Shown here in pieces: positions 16,592 through 26,039 of a stretch of DNA of 64,000 nucleotides. Below the pieces are notes generated by a model. That model was not told where the DNA came from. It searched no databases and saw nothing but the letters and a program-made list of their open reading frames with translations. How positions within the stretch are numbered: position 1 is the first letter of the stretch; the number at the start of each line of letters is the position of its first letter. The DNA is taken from contig NZ_QNUH01000009.1 of the NCBI RefSeq assembly GCF_003385495.1, positions 62,001-126,000 of the forward strand, in the 5' to 3' direction. A program made the translations under genes and the position numbers. This DNA comes from Chryseobacterium elymi (GTDB taxonomy: Bacteria; Bacteroidota; Bacteroidia; Flavobacteriales; Weeksellaceae).

Positions 16592-17152
16592 ATGAAACAA
16601 TACAAAAAATCAATTCTCTTCCTGTTTGGCTTTTTAATCATTTTGCTCCCGCTGCAATTAATATTTGCTTTCAATATTCAAGAAACTTATCCATCATTTA
16701 ATTTTCCGGGATTTTCCTCATATCCGATAAAAGATGGAAAATATATTAAATTTACGAAAACCACTTCCCATGTCTTTTTTAAAGACGGATCAGACAGTAT
16801 TTTGTTGAAAAATGATTATTTGGGTGACAGAATACCAAGAACAATACAAATTACCCTTATCCAAAATTTACTTTTTCCCAAGGAATATCCAATTTTAGAT
16901 AGCCGGATAAATACTCTGCCTTTTTATAAAAAGAAACTTTATCTGTTAAAAAAGTCTATCCTTAACCGGAATATTAAAAAAGTGGATTTAAACGAAAGCA
17001 AAAAATTCATCATAGGAAAATTCAAAGAAAGGTTTCCTGATAAAGAAGTGACAGGTATACAGGTTATCAATGAAACTAAAGATTTTGATATCACCACAAG
17101 AAAAATGAATGATGCTGCCATTCAAGACACAGTACTAAATTATAGATTTTAA
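16592..17152 (+). CDS. Membrane-anchored protein, function unknown
   Basis: 186 residues from ATG 16592 (MKQYKKSILFLFGFLIILLP); an upstream GTG at 16541 would add 17 residues with no signal character. One N-terminal hydrophobic helix (about 6-28) suggests an anchor or uncleaved signal. The rest is soluble, basic and aromatic-rich, containing SSYPIKDGKYIKF. It is followed after 7 bp by an HTTM-like membrane protein, so the two are probably co-expressed and act together. I do not recognise a family. It starts a new unit after the czc terminator. Confidence 0.65.
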   Translation: MKQYKKSILFLFGFLIILLPLQLIFAFNIQETYPSFNFPGFSSYPIKDGKYIKFTKTTSHVFFKDGSDSILLKNDYLGDRIPRTIQITLIQNLLFPKEYPILDSRINTLPFYKKKLYLLKKSILNRNIKKVDLNESKKFIIGKFKERFPDKEVTGIQVINETKDFDITTRKMNDAAIQDTVLNYRF

Positions 17153-17159
17153 ATTACCA

Positions 17160-18248
17160 ATGATGAATAAACTAAAAGAACTTCCCTTCAATAGTTACCA
17201 TCCCACTTATGAGTTTTTGGCATTTTACAGGATATTTTTCTCTTTGTTCTTACTGTGGGCAGGAATAGGAGATAACAGCTGGATTCATTCTATTCCTAAT
17301 AGTGCGATGCATCCCCCCATTAGTTTACTGTCTTTTATAGATGTCATTCCTTCTGAAGCTTTTTTTGTAGTATGCCGATATGTAATGTATCTGGGATTAT
17401 TGATGATTTTGATAGGGTATAAGCCAAGAATATTTGCGATAATTTATATGATAGTATATGTGCTGAATAATAATTATGCCTATTCTTTTGGAAAGGTAAA
17501 TCATGATTTTATTTATACCCTGCCTATTTTAATTATGTCATTTTCTCCATGGAATAGAACCTACAGTTTTTTTCCTGAACCTGAGAAAGAAACAGACGGG
17601 TCGGCAAAATCATGGCCGCTATTTATGATAAGTCTGATTTTTAGTTTCGGAATGTTTACGGCCGGATTTTCTAAAATCTTAGGAGGATGGCTCAATACAG
17701 ATATTCAATCTACACTGATCTTTTTCAGTCAGTACAGATATATTATAGGGTGGAATGACTTTCTTTCGGATTTTTATGATGGAATACATTCTAAGATGTT
17801 TTGGGAGGTTCTGGATTATTGTACTGTTTTTTTTGAAACAATTTTTATAATAGCTTTTCTTTCCCCAAAGTTTTTCAGAACTATGCTTCTGATAACAGTT
17901 TTTTTTCACCTTAATGTACTTTTGATGCTGAATATCTCTTTTATGTTTTCAATAGGTCTGTATGCTCTTTTTATTCCGGCTTACTTATTTCCTGTGAGCT
18001 TCAGAACTAAGATGAAGAATATTTTTATCACTATATTTAATCCCAGCTATAAAAGGGTAGCACTCATATCGGTATTCGTATATTTATCAATTCTTGGGAT
18101 CTTTAATATCAATGCTGTAGGTTTTATATTGAATGAATTTTTCTCTTTTGTTGCTTTTAGCCAGAACTCAATGCCATTAATTATGTTAGGAGGGGCTTGT
18201 ATATTGGCATTATACTTATTTGTGCAATCACTGAGAAAAATTGATTGA
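17160..18248 (+). CDS. HTTM-domain (vitamin K carboxylase-like) membrane protein
   Basis: Polytopic membrane protein, 362 residues with about eight hydrophobic segments. The start of the first segment, FLAFYRIFFSLFLLWAGIG, and the later MFTAGFSKILGGWLN and FFETIFIIAFLS segments resemble HTTM proteins, the bacterial membrane relatives of gamma-glutamyl carboxylase. Bacterial HTTM function is mostly unknown. The start could be either of two consecutive ATGs (17160 or 17163). It pairs with the preceding small anchored protein. The assignment is by overall pattern and is moderately sure. Confidence 0.65.
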   Translation: MMNKLKELPFNSYHPTYEFLAFYRIFFSLFLLWAGIGDNSWIHSIPNSAMHPPISLLSFIDVIPSEAFFVVCRYVMYLGLLMILIGYKPRIFAIIYMIVYVLNNNYAYSFGKVNHDFIYTLPILIMSFSPWNRTYSFFPEPEKETDGSAKSWPLFMISLIFSFGMFTAGFSKILGGWLNTDIQSTLIFFSQYRYIIGWNDFLSDFYDGIHSKMFWEVLDYCTVFFETIFIIAFLSPKFFRTMLLITVFFHLNVLLMLNISFMFSIGLYALFIPAYLFPVSFRTKMKNIFITIFNPSYKRVALISVFVYLSILGIFNINAVGFILNEFFSFVAFSQNSMPLIMLGGACILALYLFVQSLRKID

Positions 18249-18376
18249 AATATATATAAGATCTTTAAGGGTATCAGGAAGAGGTGAAATAGCAAAAATA
18301 TACTCTTTTTATATATTGGGTTTCAGAGCTTTTCATAAAAGGCTCTCAAAGTTTTTTTTCAATCCGGAAATTTGTT

Positions 18377-18486
18377 TAAATTTGCAGTCTCATACATTGA
18401 AATATAAGGTTTGTGCTTCATTGATTTGAATATTGAAACTTTTTTTAAATAAAAAGGTTTTAGTATTTAAAAAATCATTATATTTG
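18377..18486 (+). promoter_or_regulatory. Two -7 boxes upstream of tuf
   Basis: TAAATTTG (18377-18384) and TATATTTG (18479-18486) both match TAnnTTTG. The second is 45 bp before the tuf start and is the likely main promoter. Neither has a clean -33 TTG. Confidence 0.5.
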
Positions 18487-18530
18487 CACACCGAAAAATT
18501 GAAAAATAATAAAATAAATAATTTTAAATC

Positions 18531-19742
18531 ATGGCAAAGGAAACGTTTAATCGTAACAAACCACACTTGAACATTGGTACTATTGGTCACGTTGACCATG
18601 GTAAAACTACTCTTACAGCTGCAATTTCTGCTGTACTAGCTAGCAAAGGTCTTGCTGAGAAAAAAGACTTCTCTGCAATTGACTCTGCTCCAGAAGAAAA
18701 AGAAAGAGGTATTACTATCAATACTGCTCACATCGAATACGAAACTGAAAAAAGACACTATGCTCACGTTGACTGTCCAGGTCACGCGGATTACGTAAAG
18801 AACATGGTAACTGGTGCTGCTCAAATGGATGGAGCTATCGTAGTATGTGCTGCAACTGACGGTCCAATGCCTCAGACTAGAGAACATATCCTACTTTGCC
18901 GTCAGGTAAATGTACCTAGAATTGTTGTTTTCATGAACAAAGTTGACATGGTGGATGATGCTGAGTTATTAGAGCTTGTTGAAATGGAGCTTAGAGACTT
19001 ATTATCTACTTACGATTTTGATGGAGATAACTCTCCAGTAATTCAAGGTTCTGCATTAGGTGCTCTTACAGCAGCTACAGCAGCTACTCCTGATACTGAA
19101 GATAAGTGGTTCAAGAGCGTTGAAGAATTAATGGATGCTGTTGATAACTGGATCGAGCAACCACCAAGAGATACTGATAAGCCATTCTTGATGCCAATCG
19201 AAGACGTATTCTCTATTACAGGTAGAGGTACTGTTGCAACTGGTAGAATTGAAGCTGGTATTATCAATACAGGTGATCCTGTTGATATCATCGGTATGGG
19301 TGAAGAAAAATTAACTTCTACTATTACAGGAGTTGAGATGTTCAGAAAAATCCTTGACAGAGGTGAAGCTGGTGATAACGTAGGTCTATTGTTGAGAGGT
19401 ATTGAAAAAACTGACATCAAGAGAGGTATGGTAATCGCTAAGAAAGATTCTGTTAAGCCACACAAAAAATTCAAAGCATCAGTTTATATCCTTTCTAAAG
19501 AAGAAGGTGGACGTCACACTCCATTCCACAACAAGTATCGTCCTCAGTTCTACGTAAGAACTACTGACGTTACAGGTGAGATCTTCTTACCAGAAGGTGT
19601 AGAAATGGTAATGCCTGGTGATAACTTAGAGATCACTGTAGAATTGTTACAGCCAATCGCTCTTAACGTAGGTCTTAGATTTGCGATCAGAGAAGGAGGT
19701 AGAACAGTTGGTTCAGGTCAGGTAACTGAAATCTTAGACTAA
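18531..19742 (+). CDS. tuf: Elongation factor Tu
   Basis: GTPase that brings aminoacyl-tRNA to the ribosome. The 403-residue protein has G1 GHVDHGKT, the RGITI effector region, G3 DCPGHADY, G4 NKVD, and the beta-barrel domains II and III through to a C-terminal [10 protein letters not shown]. Codon use is strongly biased, as for a highly expressed gene. It ends at a terminator and is followed by tRNA-Trp, the usual flavobacterial order. In relatives the tRNA Thr-Tyr-Gly-Thr cluster commonly lies just before tuf; here 10 kb of other genes separate them. Confidence 0.98.
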   Translation: MAKETFNRNKPHLNIGTIGHVDHGKTTLTAAISAVLASKGLAEKKDFSAIDSAPEEKERGITINTAHIEYETEKRHYAHVDCPGHADYVKNMVTGAAQMDGAIVVCAATDGPMPQTREHILLCRQVNVPRIVVFMNKVDMVDDAELLELVEMELRDLLSTYDFDGDNSPVIQGSALGALTAATAATPDTEDKWFKSVEELMDAVDNWIEQPPRDTDKPFLMPIEDVFSITGRGTVATGRIEAGIINTGDPVDIIGMGEEKLTSTITGVEMFRKILDRGEAGDNVGLLLRGIEKTDIKRGMVIAKKDSVKPHKKFKASVYILSKEEGGRHTPFHNKYRPQFYVRTTDVTGEIFLPEGVEMVMPGDNLEITVELLQPIALNVGLRFAIREGGRTVGSGQVTEILD

Positions 19743-19759
19743 TTATCTTAAAATAAATA

Positions 19760-19793
19760 AAGCTTCCGGAAGGAAACTCTCGGAAGCTTTTTA
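19760..19793 (+). terminator. Terminator of tuf
   Basis: AAGCTTCCG (19760-19768) pairs with CGGAAGCTT (19781-19789), then T-rich, just before tRNA-Trp. Confidence 0.75.
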
Positions 19794-19796
19794 TCT

Positions 19797-19867
19797 ACGG
19801 GCATCGTCCAATGGTAGGATACCGGTCTCCAAAACCGTTGATCAGGGTTCGAATCCTTGTGCCCGTG
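19797..19867 (+). tRNA. tRNA-Trp (CCA)
   Basis: 71 nt; acceptor ACGGGCA pairs with TGCCCGT, T loop TTCGAAT, anticodon loop CTCCAAA. No CCA is encoded. secE starts 12 bp downstream. Confidence 0.93.
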
Positions 19868-19879
19868 CAAATATTAATT

Positions 19880-20086
19880 ATGAGTTCATTTGTCGATTTT
19901 TTAAAAGGTTCTTATAACGAATTCAGACATAAAGTTGAATGGCCAAAGTGGGCTGATCTTCAGTCTTCTACTATTGTGGTAACTATTGCTACAGTGATTT
20001 TGGCATTGTTTACCTTTGGAGTTGATGAATTGTTTTCAAAAGCAATCAGCAACATAATTGGAATGCTAATTAACGTGTTCAACTAA
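19880..20086 (+). CDS. secE: Preprotein translocase subunit SecE
   Basis: Essential small subunit of the SecYEG channel. ATG at 19880 gives 68 residues, MSSFVDFLKGSYNEFRHKVE, with the conserved amphipathic segment VEWPKWADLQSST and one transmembrane helix (IVVTIATVILALFTFGV). The longer frame starting at 19811 runs through tRNA-Trp and cannot be right. nusG follows after 18 bp, the normal bacterial pair. Confidence 0.95.
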   Translation: MSSFVDFLKGSYNEFRHKVEWPKWADLQSSTIVVTIATVILALFTFGVDELFSKAISNIIGMLINVFN

Positions 20087-20104
20087 AAAAAGTATTTTCC
20101 CATA

Positions 20105-20647
20105 ATGAGCGAATTGAAATGGTATGTGCTGAAAGCAATCAGCGGACAGGAAAATAAAGTGAAAAACTATATTGAGACAGAAATCAAACGTTTAGGGTTT
20201 GAGCAGTACGTTACTCAAGTGGTTATTCCTATGGAAAAGGTTATTCAGATCAGAAATGGAAAAAAAGTTCCTAAAGAGAAACCTTACTATCCTGGATACC
20301 TGATGATCGAAGCTGATCTGATGGGTGAAATTCCCCATGTAATTAAAAATATTCCGGGAGTAATATCTTTCTTAAGCTTAACAAAAGGAGGTGATCCTGT
20401 TCCTATGAGAAAATCTGAGGTCAACAGAATGCTGGGAAGAATGGATGAGCTTTCAGAATTTGCAAGCGATGTTGAGATCCCATTCATCGTTGGTGAAAAC
20501 GTTAAAGTAATTGACGGGCCTTTCAATGGATTCAACGGAACTGTTGAGAAGATTCTTGAAGACAAGAAGAAAATTGAAGTTTCTGTACTGATCTTCGGTA
20601 GAAAAACTCCAATGGAGCTTAGCTATATGCAAGTAGAAAAAGTATAA
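20105..20647 (+). CDS. nusG: Transcription termination/antitermination factor NusG
   Basis: Binds RNA polymerase, reduces pausing and links transcription to translation or Rho. The 180 residues hold the NGN domain (MSELKWYVLKAISGQENKVK onward, with KPYYPGYLMIE) and a C-terminal KOW domain (VIDGPFNGFNGTVEKI). Normal length. In many bacteria rplK follows directly; here a terminator and two surface-protein genes come first. Confidence 0.96.
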   Translation: MSELKWYVLKAISGQENKVKNYIETEIKRLGFEQYVTQVVIPMEKVIQIRNGKKVPKEKPYYPGYLMIEADLMGEIPHVIKNIPGVISFLSLTKGGDPVPMRKSEVNRMLGRMDELSEFASDVEIPFIVGENVKVIDGPFNGFNGTVEKILEDKKKIEVSVLIFGRKTPMELSYMQVEKV

Positions 20648-20669
20648 TCCGTACTTTTTAAAATATATA

Positions 20670-20696
20670 AAGACTGCTGAAAAGCGGTCTTTTTTG
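20670..20696 (+). terminator. Terminator after nusG
   Basis: AAGACTGCT (20670-20678) pairs with AGCGGTCTT (20683-20691), then T6. It isolates secE-nusG from rplK. Confidence 0.75.
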
Positions 20697-20862
20697 TGCC
20701 AAATTTTAATACTATGACAACCTTCAACTCAAAATTTCTATTCATGCAGTGACAGTTTTTTTAATTGTATATTAAATTCTCTTTAAAGTGATCTTTAACC
20801 GTCAGCAGTTAAAAAATATTAGTTAAATTTATAGGACAAACTATAACATTAAAACTAATAAC

Positions 20863-21612
20863 ATGAAGAAAATTTTTCTCTTGACTTTATTGTCATGCAT
20901 GGTTTTCAACAAAGCACAAAGCTGGTCACTAACGGGTAATTCGGGTACAGATCCTGCAATTAACTTTATCGGGACAACGGATAATAAGGATTTGGTCTTC
21001 AAGACAAACAATGCCGAGCGCTTTAAAATTGCTGACGGCAGGATGTTTTTCAATATTAATACAGTCGATGGAGATGGTATTGACATTATTGATAATACCC
21101 CTAGTAAGAACAGCGGAACAGATGTGGTGTGGATTAAAAGCGTTCACCCTCAGTCTAATGATGTTGGGCTTTTAACCATATCTACTGCCAACTGGCAATA
21201 TCCTATATTTTCCGCCAGGGAAAACGGAAGAATTCTAATGGGAGTAAATGCTTACAATTCTTCTCTGGCCTCTTGCACAGACTGCAGTAATTACAGACTC
21301 TTTGTAAAAGATGGAATTAAAACTGAAAAAATTAAAGTTGAATTTGCCAACGTTAATGGCTGGGCAGATTATGTATTTAGTGATGATTATAAATTGCTCC
21401 CTTTACATGAAGTGAAGAAATTTATAACTCTGAATAAGCACCTGCCTGAAGTTCCTTCTGCAGATGAAGTGGTAAAGAACGGGGTTGAATTGAAAGAAAT
21501 GAATGTTCTTTTATTGAAAAAAATAGAGGAACTTACATTGCATCTGATTGGTTTAAATGAAAAGCTGGAAAAGCAGGACAAGAAAATACAACAATTAGAA
21601 AAAAATAAATGA
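20863..21612 (+). CDS. Secreted tail-fibre-like protein with C-terminal coiled coil
   Basis: 249 residues with a signal peptide (MKKIFLLTLLSCMVFNKAQS). The middle has short beta-rich motifs such as NAERFKIADGRMFFN, similar to fibre proteins. The end, from WADYVFSDDYKLLPLHEVKK through LPEVPSADEVVKNG to a long Glu/Lys/Leu coiled coil (about 205-249), resembles the C-terminal region found on many Bacteroidota exported tail-fibre-domain proteins, which likely trimerise. Its stop overlaps the start of the metalloprotease gene (ATGA), so the two are translationally coupled. There is no T9SS tail. The role is unknown. Confidence 0.75.
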   Translation: MKKIFLLTLLSCMVFNKAQSWSLTGNSGTDPAINFIGTTDNKDLVFKTNNAERFKIADGRMFFNINTVDGDGIDIIDNTPSKNSGTDVVWIKSVHPQSNDVGLLTISTANWQYPIFSARENGRILMGVNAYNSSLASCTDCSNYRLFVKDGIKTEKIKVEFANVNGWADYVFSDDYKLLPLHEVKKFITLNKHLPEVPSADEVVKNGVELKEMNVLLLKKIEELTLHLIGLNEKLEKQDKKIQQLEKNK

Positions 21613-23219
21613 TGAAAAAAATTATCTTTTTCTTAATTGTATGCAATGTATTTGTTACTTTCAAATCACAGACAGATATTCAGTCAAGAACTTGTATAAT
21701 AGATACAGGTAAAAAGAATACTACCGTTTATGTGCAAAAAAACAATACCAATTGCGGTAATACTTCATGGTATTACAATCAAAACGGACATGATAATCCA
21801 AGATATATTCCTCAGGTAACCGATGATGTTATCTATGTGAAGCTGAATTTTATTTTCCCCACCAGGCCGGACGGAAAAGGTAATTTTGAACAAAACAATC
21901 CTGAGCATACCGCATTTCTCAACAGCTTTGTAGATATGATAAATTATCGTCTGGCCAATCTGGGAAGCCCGGTAAGCGGATGCGAAAATTCATCTCAGCA
22001 AATCTCTGATACAAAAATTAGAGTTATTGTAAATAAAATCTGGAAAGTAGATACTGCATGGGATTATCTCATAACCGGTTTTAACCCGGCCAACAATAAT
22101 CCGTATGATAATAACAGTGTTTTAATACCGGGATCTACCTATTACTATTCTTATTATGATAATGATCCTAGCATTCCTCCGGGAATAAATATTACATTTT
22201 CTAATAACGGACAGATATATTCTGAATACGAAAATGGTAATTATAGCCAGGTTCCTTTAGACTGGGCGGCTTCAGAGTTCCCGTTTTATAACCAGTTTGA
22301 TGCAAAATCCAGACAATTCTGGCCGGATATTTATAACGGCTTTATTCACAGGAAGCAACATGCTGTAGGTAACCCTGTTTTCGGGAGTCCTACCTGGGAT
22401 ACTGTAAAGCAGTGGTATTATTCTGATTTGGGAGCAAGAGCAATGGTTCATGAATTAGGACATAATCTTGGGCTGTATCATCACGATTGTGGCTCAAATT
22501 TGATGAGTTATTCATCAGGTAATCATGATTATCTGAGTATTGAAGATGTTTCAATGATGTTTCAAACGGCATCAGTATCAAGCGTAAGACAGTATTTTAC
22601 AGAAAACTCATTTAAAGATACCTACTTAAATGTAAATTCTAATGAGCTGTGGGATATCAATTTCAGGAATTATTCAAATGTTAAAATTGATAATAATTCA
22701 AGTTTAAAGACAACCTGCAAATTAATAATGGCTCCTCAAAGTAGGGTTATTGTTAAAAACGGAAGTAATTTTATCATTGAAGGTGCGGATGTAAGATCGG
22801 CAAATGATACCTCCTGGAACGGAATAAAAGTAGAAGGAAATGCATATTGTTTAATTTTGCCGGATACAAAAATAGAAAACGGATATTTTTATGCTTATAC
22901 AGATAACTCGCCTTTGCCGGCCAGTAAAAAAGTATTAGAAAAGCAAGCAGTAAAACCGGAAGTAAAAGTGAAAGGAGAAGGAAAACTACCTGCTTCGGAT
23001 TCATTTAAAATTTATCCTAATCCTACAGGTGATTTCGTTAATATTCAGACTGATGATGAAATTCTATCAGTTTCTATCTATAATGCTTCCGGGCAGAAAG
23101 TGATAAATCTTACAGGAGGAGTTAAAAAAATAGATGTACAGTCTATTTCGTCAGGAATGTATTTACTGGAAATCAAAACAAAAAGTAAAGTGGTAACTGA
23201 AAAATTTATCAAAAAATAA
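21609..23219 (+). CDS. Secreted zinc metalloprotease (metzincin) with T9SS tail
   Basis: Extracellular protease, 536 residues. An N-terminal signal peptide (about 1-20) is followed by a catalytic domain holding HELGHNLGLYHHD: zinc ligands His281, His285, His291 and general base Glu282. A Met-turn (NLMSYSS, Met299) places it with the metzincins. Residues from about 465 form a type A T9SS sorting domain: KIYPNPTGDFVNI to a basic end KFIKK, so it is secreted and probably surface-attached. Cysteine pairs (Cys29/Cys49 region) may be disulfides. It lies in an operon with the preceding coiled-coil protein, between nusG and rplK. Substrate unknown. Confidence 0.85.
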   Translation: MMKKIIFFLIVCNVFVTFKSQTDIQSRTCIIDTGKKNTTVYVQKNNTNCGNTSWYYNQNGHDNPRYIPQVTDDVIYVKLNFIFPTRPDGKGNFEQNNPEHTAFLNSFVDMINYRLANLGSPVSGCENSSQQISDTKIRVIVNKIWKVDTAWDYLITGFNPANNNPYDNNSVLIPGSTYYYSYYDNDPSIPPGINITFSNNGQIYSEYENGNYSQVPLDWAASEFPFYNQFDAKSRQFWPDIYNGFIHRKQHAVGNPVFGSPTWDTVKQWYYSDLGARAMVHELGHNLGLYHHDCGSNLMSYSSGNHDYLSIEDVSMMFQTASVSSVRQYFTENSFKDTYLNVNSNELWDINFRNYSNVKIDNNSSLKTTCKLIMAPQSRVIVKNGSNFIIEGADVRSANDTSWNGIKVEGNAYCLILPDTKIENGYFYAYTDNSPLPASKKVLEKQAVKPEVKVKGEGKLPASDSFKIYPNPTGDFVNIQTDDEILSVSIYNASGQKVINLTGGVKKIDVQSISSGMYLLEIKTKSKVVTEKFIKK

Positions 23220-23247
23220 TAATTAATTAAATTCTTGATAAGAAATT

Positions 23248-23280
23248 AATTACTGTCCAGGAATGGGCAGTAATTTTTTT
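23248..23280 (+). terminator. Terminator after the metalloprotease gene
   Basis: AATTACTGTCC (23248-23258) pairs with GGGCAGTAATT (23265-23275), then T run. The rest of 23281-23458 shows no gene. Confidence 0.8.
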
Positions 23281-23458
23281 GAGTGGCTTTTCAAAAGTTT
23301 TTCCATCATTTCCAGAAAGTTTATTATAAGAATAGAACTCTGCTGATAAAGTTAACATTCTGTATTATAGGTTTCATTGGTGATGGTCCAGATATTCATT
23401 TTATGTAAGTGCAGTTAAAAAAATATTTAACATTCTTTCTAAAAATCAGCGCTTTCCA

Positions 23459-23489
23459 TTTGCTAATTCAAAAATATTTCATAATTTTG
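23459..23489 (+). promoter_or_regulatory. Promoter of rplKAJL
   Basis: TTTG (23459-23462) and TAATTTTG (23482-23489) are 19 bp apart. The leader to rplK is about 90 nt. Confidence 0.65.
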
Positions 23490-23585
23490 CAGTCCGAAAA
23501 GTAGATTTGCTGTATGTGAGTAGGTAATCTGCTGAATAATAAATGCTTCCAAACTCATTAATTATTCAAACTAAAAAAATTAAAA

Positions 23586-24032
23586 ATGGCTAAGAAAGTC
23601 TTTAAAATGGTAAAGCTTCAGGTGAAAGGTGGCGCAGCTAACCCTTCTCCACCAGTAGGTCCAGCATTGGGTTCTGCAGGTGTGAACATCATGGAGTTTT
23701 GTAAGCAGTTTAACGGGAGAACCCAAGATAAGCCAGGGCAAGTTTTACCTGTAGTAATTACAGTATACGAAGACAAATCTTTTGAATTCGTTATTAAAAC
23801 TCCACCTGCAGCAATTCAGTTAATGGATGCGGCTAAGATCAAAGGAGGTTCCGGAGAACCAAACAGAAACAAAGTAGGTTCTGTATCTTGGGATCAGGTA
23901 AAGAAAATCGCTGAGGATAAAATGACTGACCTTAACTGCTTTACAGTGGATTCTGCAGTTTCTATGGTTGCAGGTACTGCTAGATCTATGGGATTAAGAG
24001 TAACAGGAACTAAACCAACTTTTAACGCTTAA
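23586..24032 (+). CDS. rplK: 50S ribosomal protein uL11
   Basis: Part of the GTPase-associated centre at the base of the L7/L12 stalk. 148 residues with the Pro-rich start [20 protein letters not shown] and the C-terminal rRNA-binding domain ending GLRVTGTKP. First gene of rplKAJL, 11 bp from rplA. Confidence 0.97.
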   Translation: MAKKVFKMVKLQVKGGAANPSPPVGPALGSAGVNIMEFCKQFNGRTQDKPGQVLPVVITVYEDKSFEFVIKTPPAAIQLMDAAKIKGGSGEPNRNKVGSVSWDQVKKIAEDKMTDLNCFTVDSAVSMVAGTARSMGLRVTGTKPTFNA

Positions 24033-24043
24033 AACTAATAGAA

Positions 24044-24736
24044 ATGGCAAAATTAACTAAAAAGCAAAAGGAAGCTTTAAGCAAAGTAGAAAAAGGAAGA
24101 ATCTATAATCTTGAAGAAGGTTCTGCTCTTGTAAAAGAAGTAAATACTACAAAGTTTGATGCTTCTGTAGATATCGCTGTAAGATTGGGTGTAGATCCAA
24201 GAAAAGCAAACCAAATGGTAAGAGGTGTTGTATCTCTTCCTCACGGTACTGGTAAAGATGTTAAAGTGTTAGCATTGGTTACACCAGATAAAGAAGCTGA
24301 AGCAAAAGAAGCTGGAGCTGATTATGTAGGTCTTGACGAATATTTACAAAAAATAAAAGAAGGTTGGACAGATGTTGACGTTATCGTTACTATGCCAGCT
24401 GTTATGGGTAAATTAGGTCCATTAGGTAGAGTATTAGGTCCAAGAGGTCTTATGCCTAACCCTAAATCAGGAACTGTAACTATGGAAATCGGTAAAGCAG
24501 TAACTGAAGTAAAAGCAGGTAAAATTGATTTCAAGGTAGACAAGTATGGTATCATCCATGCTGGTATTGGTAAAGTATCTTTCGATGCTGTTAAAATCAA
24601 AGAAAATGCTCAGGAATTAATTTCTACATTGATCAAAATGAAACCAACTGCTGCTAAAGGTACTTATGTGAAGAGCATTTATTTGTCTTCTACAATGAGC
24701 CCGGGTATTGCAATTGATAGTAAATCTGTTAACTAA
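24044..24736 (+). CDS. rplA: 50S ribosomal protein uL1
   Basis: L1 stalk protein that helps release deacylated tRNA and, in many bacteria, represses its own operon. The 230 residues include the signature [20 protein letters not shown] and normal two-domain length. It lies between rplK and rplJ with 11- and 17-bp gaps. Confidence 0.97.
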   Translation: MAKLTKKQKEALSKVEKGRIYNLEEGSALVKEVNTTKFDASVDIAVRLGVDPRKANQMVRGVVSLPHGTGKDVKVLALVTPDKEAEAKEAGADYVGLDEYLQKIKEGWTDVDVIVTMPAVMGKLGPLGRVLGPRGLMPNPKSGTVTMEIGKAVTEVKAGKIDFKVDKYGIIHAGIGKVSFDAVKIKENAQELISTLIKMKPTAAKGTYVKSIYLSSTMSPGIAIDSKSVN

Positions 24737-24753
24737 TAATAATCCTTAAGACA

Positions 24754-25350
24754 ATGACAAAAGACCAAAAAGTTGTAGCAATACAAGAGATCAAAGATTT
24801 GCTTCAGGATGCGAAAGTAGTTTATGTAGCAGATTTAGACGGTTTGAACGCTGCTAAATCTTCTGATTTCAGAAGACAGGCTTTCAAGCAGAATATCAAA
24901 GTAAAAGTAGTGAAAAATACACTTTTACAAAAAGCAATGGAGCAAATTGATGGAGTAGATTTCTCTGAAATGTTCCAGACATTCAAAGGTAACTCTGCAT
25001 TAATGATTGCTGATACAGCTAACGCTCCGGCAAAATTAATCAAAGACTTCAGAAAAAAAGAAGAAAAGCCGGCATTAAAATCTGCTTTTGTACAGGAAAC
25101 TTTCTATGTTGGTGATAACAATCTTGATGCTTTAGTAAGCATTAAGTCTAGAGAAGAAATGATCGGTGAAATCATCGGATTGCTTCAGTCTCCAATTCAA
25201 AGAGTTGTTTCTGCTCTTCAAAACAAATCTGAAACAGTAGAAGCTACAGCTGAAGAAGCCGCTGCACCTGCTGTAGAAGAAACTCCTGCTGCTGAGGCTC
25301 CAGAAGCTCCTGCTGCAGAAAGCACTGACGAAACGCCAGCTGCTGAATAA
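24754..25350 (+). CDS. rplJ: 50S ribosomal protein uL10 with long acidic tail
   Basis: Stalk base protein that holds the L7/L12 dimers on its C-terminal helix. The core (1-160) is ordinary, with the RNA-binding start KVVYVADLDGLNAAKSSDFR and the L12-binding helix near 135-158. Residues 161-198 form an extra tail made almost only of Ala, Glu, Pro and Thr (for example TPAAEAPEAPAAE). Most bacterial L10 proteins are about 165-175 residues and end near the helix. The tail resembles the acidic stalk tails of archaeal and eukaryotic P-proteins in composition only. Confidence 0.95.
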   Translation: MTKDQKVVAIQEIKDLLQDAKVVYVADLDGLNAAKSSDFRRQAFKQNIKVKVVKNTLLQKAMEQIDGVDFSEMFQTFKGNSALMIADTANAPAKLIKDFRKKEEKPALKSAFVQETFYVGDNNLDALVSIKSREEMIGEIIGLLQSPIQRVVSALQNKSETVEATAEEAAAPAVEETPAAEAPEAPAAESTDETPAAE

Positions 25351-25396
25351 TTACACTCAAAAAATTAAATAAATAATCAACAAAAACATTACAACA

Positions 25397-25765
25397 ATGT
25401 CAGATTTAAAAAATTTAGCTGAAACGCTAGTAAACCTAACAGTAAAAGACGTAAACGAATTAGCTACTATCCTTAAGGATGAGTACGGAATTGAGCCAGC
25501 TGCTGCTGCTGTAGTAGTTGCTGCAGGTGGTGCAGGTGAAGCTGCTGAAGAAAAAACAGAATTCGATGTAATTCTTAAGTCTGCAGGTGCTTCTAAATTA
25601 GCTATCGTTAAATTGGTAAAAGATTTAACTGGTGCTGGTCTTAAAGAAGCTAAAGATATCGTAGACGGAGCTCCTGCTGCTATCAAGCAAGGAATCTCTA
25701 AGGACGAAGCTGAAGCTCTTAAGAAGCAATTAGAAGAAGCTGGTGCTGAAGTAGAATTGAAATAA
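25397..25765 (+). CDS. rplL: 50S ribosomal protein bL12 (L7/L12)
   Basis: Stalk protein that recruits translational GTPases. 122 residues: N-terminal dimerisation domain (about 1-35), an Ala/Gly-rich hinge ([18 protein letters not shown]) and the C-terminal factor-binding domain ([20 protein letters not shown]). Last gene of rplKAJL, followed by a strong terminator instead of direct read-through into rpoB. Confidence 0.97.
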   Translation: MSDLKNLAETLVNLTVKDVNELATILKDEYGIEPAAAAVVVAAGGAGEAAEEKTEFDVILKSAGASKLAIVKLVKDLTGAGLKEAKDIVDGAPAAIKQGISKDEAEALKKQLEEAGAEVELK

Positions 25766-25786
25766 TTCAATTTACTATAAAACAAG

Positions 25787-25816
25787 AAGCCCGGACAGTA
25801 ATGTCCGGGCTTTTTG
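25787..25816 (+). terminator. Terminator after rplL
   Basis: AAGCCCGGACA (25787-25797) pairs perfectly with TGTCCGGGCTT (25802-25812), then T5. Confidence 0.85.
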
Positions 25817-25986
25817 TTGTTTTTTAATGCTCTAAAAATCAATGTATTTTATTAAAATAATTAAATATCATTGACGGGTGTGTTTTAATATTTAATTATT
25901 GTTGTATATATTATAAAAATTAACATAATTAAATATTTATTACATTGTTAAAGTGTTGATTTTTGTATAAATTTAATATTAAAAAG

Positions 25987-26015
25987 TTGTTTTAATTGAA
26001 AATTTGCTATATTTG
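25987..26015 (+). promoter_or_regulatory. Promoter before the surface-protein genes
   Basis: TTG (25987-25989) and TATATTTG (26008-26015) are 18 bp apart. The -7 box ends 24 bp before the TTG codon of the 26040 ORF. Confidence 0.6.
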
Positions 26016-26039
26016 TACCGGAAAAAAACACATACATAA

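Noticed and set aside
19811..19879. Longer N-terminus of SecE
   Set aside because: It would be encoded inside tRNA-Trp; ATG 19880 gives the family start.
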